64,000 nucleotides of DNA from positions 1,054,001 through 1,118,000 of the forward strand of contig NC_089248.1 of the NCBI RefSeq assembly GCF_000512585.2. The letters run 5' to 3'. The translations under genes were made by a program, and so were the position numbers. This document shows positions 59,259 to 64,000 of this stretch, piece after piece. Position 1 is the first letter of the stretch. Each line of letters begins with the position of its first letter. The notes under the pieces were generated by a model, which saw nothing but the letters and a program-made list of their open reading frames with translations, was not told the origin of the DNA and ran no database searches. Origin of the DNA: Kwoniella bestiolae CBS 10118. Taxonomy: Eukaryota > Basidiomycota > Tremellomycetes > Tremellales > Cryptococcaceae.

Positions 59259-60369
59259 TCAAATTGCATCTTTCAAACTACTCAGATTCATTCGCCTTTC
59301 TTCCCATTTCTTCTTTTCTGTGTCTAACCTCTCTGACCACTTTGCTATACTCTTATCGCTGATCATACCTGCTAACTTCCTTGAGATCTCTTCCACCTCT
59401 GATAACGCCTCTTCGATCTCTGATTCGTCCTGTTCCGGGTGCATTGATGAGACTGCGTTGTCGTACGCGTCTACAAAGTCCGTTGATATTTTCAGTATTG
59501 GACGGTAGTTGTCTTGAGGTAGTTGATCGATGAATTTGGGGATAGTGGAATGGAGGATTTGGTGCAGGGCGAGTAGGGGTTTTGCCTATGAACGTGTGAA
59601 ATGAATCAGCTTGGATTCGATCATTCTCGAACCTAGAACATGGCAGTCCATAATACACATGATGATGATAGATACTCACCGCTTCAGCCCTCTTCTTCTC
59701 TTCCTCTGTCAATTCCTCACCACCCAAATCCAGCTCGTCCCACCCATCCTCATCCTGGTCTTCCGGACTACTCTCCAAAATCTCCTTGAACTCCATCCAC
59801 GCATCTTTAACAGTCCCCTGATGACCCTTCCATCTCCTCTTCACCGCTCCAAGCTCATCTTTCGACAGCTCGCTCAAAAGATTATCAATAGATTCCCATA
59901 CTATCCCCGTAGAACTCAGATAATCCCCCTGAGTCTCTAAAGTCTGTATATGTTTATTGATCTCCTCTATTATCCTGCTCAATCCGTCTTTCCATTCCTC
60001 AGCTAGTAGTTCCGTTGATGGAGTAGAAGCCAGCAGAACACACGAAATGAGTTTCCCAACATATTCAGAGACCTTGTCGAGCTGTTGGATCGCCGCGTCA
60101 ATTGTTATGGGAGGGTTGAATGATAGACCCAATGCTGTGATGGATTGACGAAGTTGGGCGAGGAGTTGGCCGACGACATCGCCTAGTGGTGGAGGAATAG
60201 ATGAGGAAGAGGAGGGACTAGGGGTGGAAGAGAGTGCTTTGAGGGATGTGAGGATGGTCTTTTGGCATTCTTTGAGGGCTTTCTGTAATTTTGGGTCTGG
60301 GAATTATGGAACGGGGCAGGTTCAGCGTTGGGGCTCTTTGATGGGCTAGGATACGGACTGACCTGTCAT
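59259..60369 (-). CDS. GCIP/CCNDBP1-like protein
   Basis: The first exon is only 7 nt (ATG ACA G at 60363-60369), joined to DPKLQKALKECQKTILTSLK. The protein is mostly helical: ITIDAAIQQLDKVSEYVGKL, then EEWKDGLSRIIEEINKHIQT, GIVWESIDNLLSEL and VKDAWMEFKEILE. An acidic stretch follows (EDQDEDGWDELDLGGEELTE). After one intron the C-terminal half reads LHSTIPKFIDQLPQDNYRPI and ends SSLKDAI. This helical layout with a central acidic DExDGWDEL segment matches the fungal proteins assigned to the cyclin-D1-binding protein 1 (GCIP) family. Cell function in fungi is unclear. Confidence 0.65.
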
Positions 60370-60753
60370 TTTGATATCTGTTCTTTTTGGCTGTCCTCTT
60401 CTCTCCTCTTCACCTAGTCTGGTCGATTTATATGACTCGGTGATTGGATTTCGAGGTAGCTAGCAATGGTGAAGAAGTGCGATTTACAGTAGATTTCGAC
60501 AGAGAGAAACCATCTTTCTGAAATTTCAGAGATTCAATATTGCATCCCTAGTTGACATATTACGTAAGTTAGAGCATCTGAATTCGATCGACGCGACTTA
60601 CTGTCAACATTGAATACCAACATGTTAACACCGTCATCTTTCATCTTTTTCACCTTGTTCCTTTTCACTACCTTTACCATCATCATAAGCCATAACCTCC
60701 CATTCATCCTCGTAGAGCACCTCACATGCTCGTAAGGTAGCAAGCTGTCCGAC
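60370..60753. promoter_or_regulatory. Divergent promoter, GCIP-like / BRCA2
   Basis: 384 bp between start codons. No distinctive motif recognised. Confidence 0.4.
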
Positions 60754-63700
60754 ATGCCTCTCATCACAGAGGATTTTCAATTCACCCCTCTCCCTTCTTC
60801 CTCGACTCATCACCTCCAACCACCCTCTCAAACCCCCTCGCGCCCATCATCACCTAATCAAGGGAACGACGCCATACCCGACTCTTTCCTCTCTGCAGAC
60901 GTCGGCGATCTGCTCAGTGGACTGGGCGCAGATGATCTAGATGATTTTGGAGATATCGACGATGAGGATATCGGCAATGATAGATCATTCGAGGAAGCTC
61001 ACCCCACTAGACCATTCGAGGATGGATTTGGAGGAGGAAGTGAACATGTAGAAATACCAAAGATGGTTGGATTTGCTACGGCTGGAGGCAAAAAGTTGAA
61101 ATCACCTAGTAAGGAAGCTATAGCTAAAGCCAGGCAGATGTGGGCAGGAGAGGAAGAGGAGAACTTCGAAGACGGCAATAAACCAGCTAAGAAACCTAGA
61201 TTGAGCGATCCAGAGGAATATCAACCTCTCTTCGATGAACCTCCTATAGAGTTCCCTGTTAATCACATAGGGTTCAAGACTGGTAAAGGGAAGGATATGG
61301 CTCCACCTCGTGCAGAATCATTACAACGCGCATCAAAGCTGTTTAACGAGATTGATCAAGCGTTGGAAGAAGAACCTTCCTCTTCAATGCCTTCCTCATC
61401 GTTTCAACATTCCACTTCCGTCCCTAAATTGGGGAATTCTTCTTCTCGCCCAACTCATATCAAACCCCTCGCACCGCCCTCGCTCCAATCGATGCAACGT
61501 GCAGCTCAACTGTTCGAAGATATTAATCAAGAGGACCATCATCAACCTTCAACCATCACTTCCCGTCCACCTCTACCGCAGACGTCAGGGTTTACCCTCG
61601 CATCGGGTAGCGCAGCACCACGTCTCAGTGAGGCAGCTATGGCGAAAGCTATGAGCATTCTCGATGGCGATGACACTCCTTCCAGATCTTCCTTCCAATC
61701 TCCATCTGCCTTTCGTTCAGCGACAACTACAGTACCTCTCAATCACCCTGTTTTTCCTCGATTCGAAAGAAGCAACGAAGAAGAAGAAAATCAACCGCAA
61801 ATCCCATCTTCCAGCTTCAAGTCAGCCTCTGGTAAGGATGCGGCGCCACTCAGCAACGCAAGTAGAGCCACCGTAGCTCATCTTTTCAACGATCTCGACA
61901 CAAATATGGCTACGCCTATTCGACCTAGACCTCAAGCTCCAGCTCAACCACCTGTGAGAGGCAATTCACCCATCTCCACGCCATTCATGCGTCAACGTTC
62001 GACTCAATCTTTCGCGCAACCTGCGACCCCATTGCGAACCCCCGTTGGCAATTCATCTGCTTCTTTACCCTCGAACAAGAGACCTATCCAAATTAAGACT
62101 CCCTCTGGACCTATCAGAAGGATCGGACTCGGCTCATCGACGCCGTCTCAACGTCAGTTCAAGAGAGGTTTCTCCACTCCGTTCAAGACTACTTCCGGTT
62201 CAACGCCATTCACGCCCGCAACCGTACAAGACCCCGGACCATCTACACAACGACAAATCAATTATTATCGTTCAGTGTTTGACCTGGAACGTGAGTCTGC
62301 CTTCCTTCGCCTATCGTATTAATGATATGAATGCTTACTCTGCACCTTGTAGCGCCTCCACAAAGGCAAGATTACAAATCTGCTTTTCTTCATCCTCAGT
62401 ACTACAGTATCGACGAGTTGAGAGAGATGAACATGTGAGTTGCGCTGTGCCCAGACCGCTGTTAGCTGACGTTCGACTAGTCCCGATGATTTATCCGCTA
62501 TCAACCTTGAAAATGCTTCGCGATATAGTTTCTTAGATGTAGATGACTCTTTCCTCGGCCATGAAGACGCCTTGCGTTCTTTACGAGCTGATGGGTGCAA
62601 TTTTGCCAAAGCGAACTGGGTGGAAAATCACTGGTCGCAGATCTTGTGGAAGATAGCCGGGCAAGTCCAAGCGAGACCGGAGTTGTTCCAGGAGAAGTGG
62701 AATTGGAATGAAGTGATCAATCAGCTCAAGTACAGGTGAGGTCATGCTCTAAAAATTGGGTGTCATTAGGCTGATTGGATGACTTCCCAGGTACGAACGA
62801 GAATATGGTTCCGCCGAACGATCGACCATTAAGCGAATACAGGAACACGACTCATCACCTAGTTTACCTATGGTGCTTGTCATTTCTGGTATTCGCCAAG
62901 CTCAAGTAGAAGGCAAATCGAAATATTCGCTTGAGTTGACGGATGGGTGGTACCGGATTAAAACTCAGATTGATGAAAGTATCCAAAGAGCAGTAACGAA
63001 AGGTAGAGTCGCTGTAGGACGAAAGATTGCCATTTCAGGTGCCAAGGTATGTTTTGTCTTTTTGCTCGCTCAATCACCGTCAAGCTAATGATCAATCAAC
63101 AGCTCGAATCTGGCAATGACGGTCAAGACGTTCTCGAGGCAATCAATAACTCCCATCTTATCATATCTGGAAACTCGTCGTCTTTGGCCAAATGGCATGT
63201 GAGATTAGGGAAGCAACCTCAGCCCTTTATCGCTTCCTTGTCGAGCCTTTCAGTGGATGGTGGTGTCATCACTCTGATGGACGTAGTTCTCGAGAAGATT
63301 TTCCCTATCGCTTTTACCAATAAGAATGAAGCGCCTTGGGGTGAGGAGGAGGAACAGGCTCGACAGCAAGAGTGGATGGTGAGTTGGATGACTTTCCTGT
63401 CTAGGTCTCAATTGCGACATCGCCTTGCGGTCCCTTTGTATCCTCTCTCGATTCGCGATTCCCACTATCCCCGCTGACAAACCAATAGAACCGATATGAA
63501 GGTGAAAGAACACGACTCGGTGAGAAGATGCGTAAAGAGATGGAGAAAATGGAAGATTTAGCGTCTTTACTCGCTCAATCAGCAGAAGAGAGCGATCCGG
63601 TTAGCCGTGAGTGTATTGCATTACAATTGTGTTCGAAACCTTTCTTATACCGCTGCTCACAGGTGAACCCCCCGACTCCCTTGAGTACGACTACGATACT

Positions 63701-64000
63701 TTGCTCGAGGCCAAGGATGCTATGAGTTGCTTGAGATCCATGTCAACCTATCAGATTGTTCATCTGGCCAGCTACGCCAATATGCGCATCGGGCAGGAAA
63801 TGCAAGATATACAGGTCGAGATGGAAGCGGAGTTGGCTGTGAGTTGAATTATTATCGTGTTGTTACATCATGATGGAAGGCTTATTCATATCATCCAGAC
63901 GCTTTGTCCCAAACGGGATGTTCGCGATTTTAGGATGATCCGGCTTGTGGATGCTCAAATTGGTGATCGAGATTCATTCAGAGTAGGAATGTTGAATGTA
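60754..64000 (+). CDS. BRH2: BRCA2/BRH2 recombination mediator (3' end outside window)
   Basis: Loads Rad51 onto single-stranded DNA in homologous recombination. Exon 1 codes about 515 residues and holds BRC repeats: residues 104-133 (GFATAGGKKL), 171-201 (GFKTGKGKDM, ASKLFNEID), 277-303 (GFTLASGSAA) and 352-382 (SFKSASGKDA, VAHLFNDLD). A fifth unit at about 234-258 keeps only the second half (MQRAAQLFEDIN). The DSS1/DNA-binding domain starts in later exons: helical part FHPQYYSIDELREMN, WVENHWSQILWKIAG, YREREYG-like sequence (KYRYEREYGSAERSTIKRIQ), then OB1 with PMVLVISGIRQAQ and LELTDGWYRIKTQI, AVGRKIAISGAKL and WHVRLG. OB2/tower-like sequence follows. The gene is open at the window edge. 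The start ATG gives a continuous acidic N-terminus. Confidence 0.93.

Overview
This is nuclear DNA from a basidiomycete yeast or fungus of the Tremellomycetes, most like the Cryptococcus/Kwoniella lineage. I infer this from the gene architecture. Almost every gene is cut by many short introns of about 45-70 nt with GTGAGT/GTAAGT donors, a CTGAC/CTAAC/CTCAC branch motif and CAG/TAG acceptors. Exons are often tiny and intergenic spaces short. The proteins are fungal housekeeping families, and nothing bacterial, viral or organellar is present.

Layout. 1-3687 is a graveyard of Ty1/copia retrotransposons: two decayed pol fragments, two copies of one LTR family in inverted orientation, and an LTR pair at the right end. 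4216-15606 holds Ran GTPase (-), NAA35/MAK10 (+), DUS2 (-), a XAP5/FAM50 splicing-associated protein (+), an LEA2-like single-pass membrane protein (+) and an NAD-dependent epimerase (+). 15692-22416 is a full-length ABCC transporter (-). 23166-27480 is a GST-like protein (+) convergent with the mitochondrial AFG1 ATPase (-). After a 2 kb gene-poor gap, 29443-35236 carries two tandem MFS sugar transporters (+).

36006-46830 is rich in mitochondrial genes: a small presequence-bearing protein (+), exportin-T (-, not mitochondrial), complex I NDUFS7/PSST (-), OXA1 (+) and an AIM25-type scramblase (+). 46869-52570 holds BUB3 (-), BRL1/BRR6 nuclear-envelope protein (+) and the PROPPIN ATG18 (+). 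52764-64000 holds a MetX-family acyltransferase (-), inositol monophosphatase (-), mitochondrial EF-Tu (+), a GCIP/CCNDBP1-like protein (-) and a BRCA2/BRH2 homologue (+) that runs off the right edge.

The genes do not form a metabolic cluster. Some functional echoes are visible: Ran and exportin-T cooperate in tRNA export; NDUFS7 and OXA1 share a divergent promoter; several products act at the nuclear envelope or in mitochondria. Gene ends are tightly packed, and several convergent pairs are separated by only 16-112 bp.

The most unusual observation is the Ran gene. Keeping its P-loop in frame requires a 1-nt exon followed by a 5-nt exon, and the same gene has a GC-AG intron. I found no convincing evidence of a new defence or biosynthetic system. 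All exon structures are my reading of splice signals plus protein-family continuity and have not been checked against RNA.
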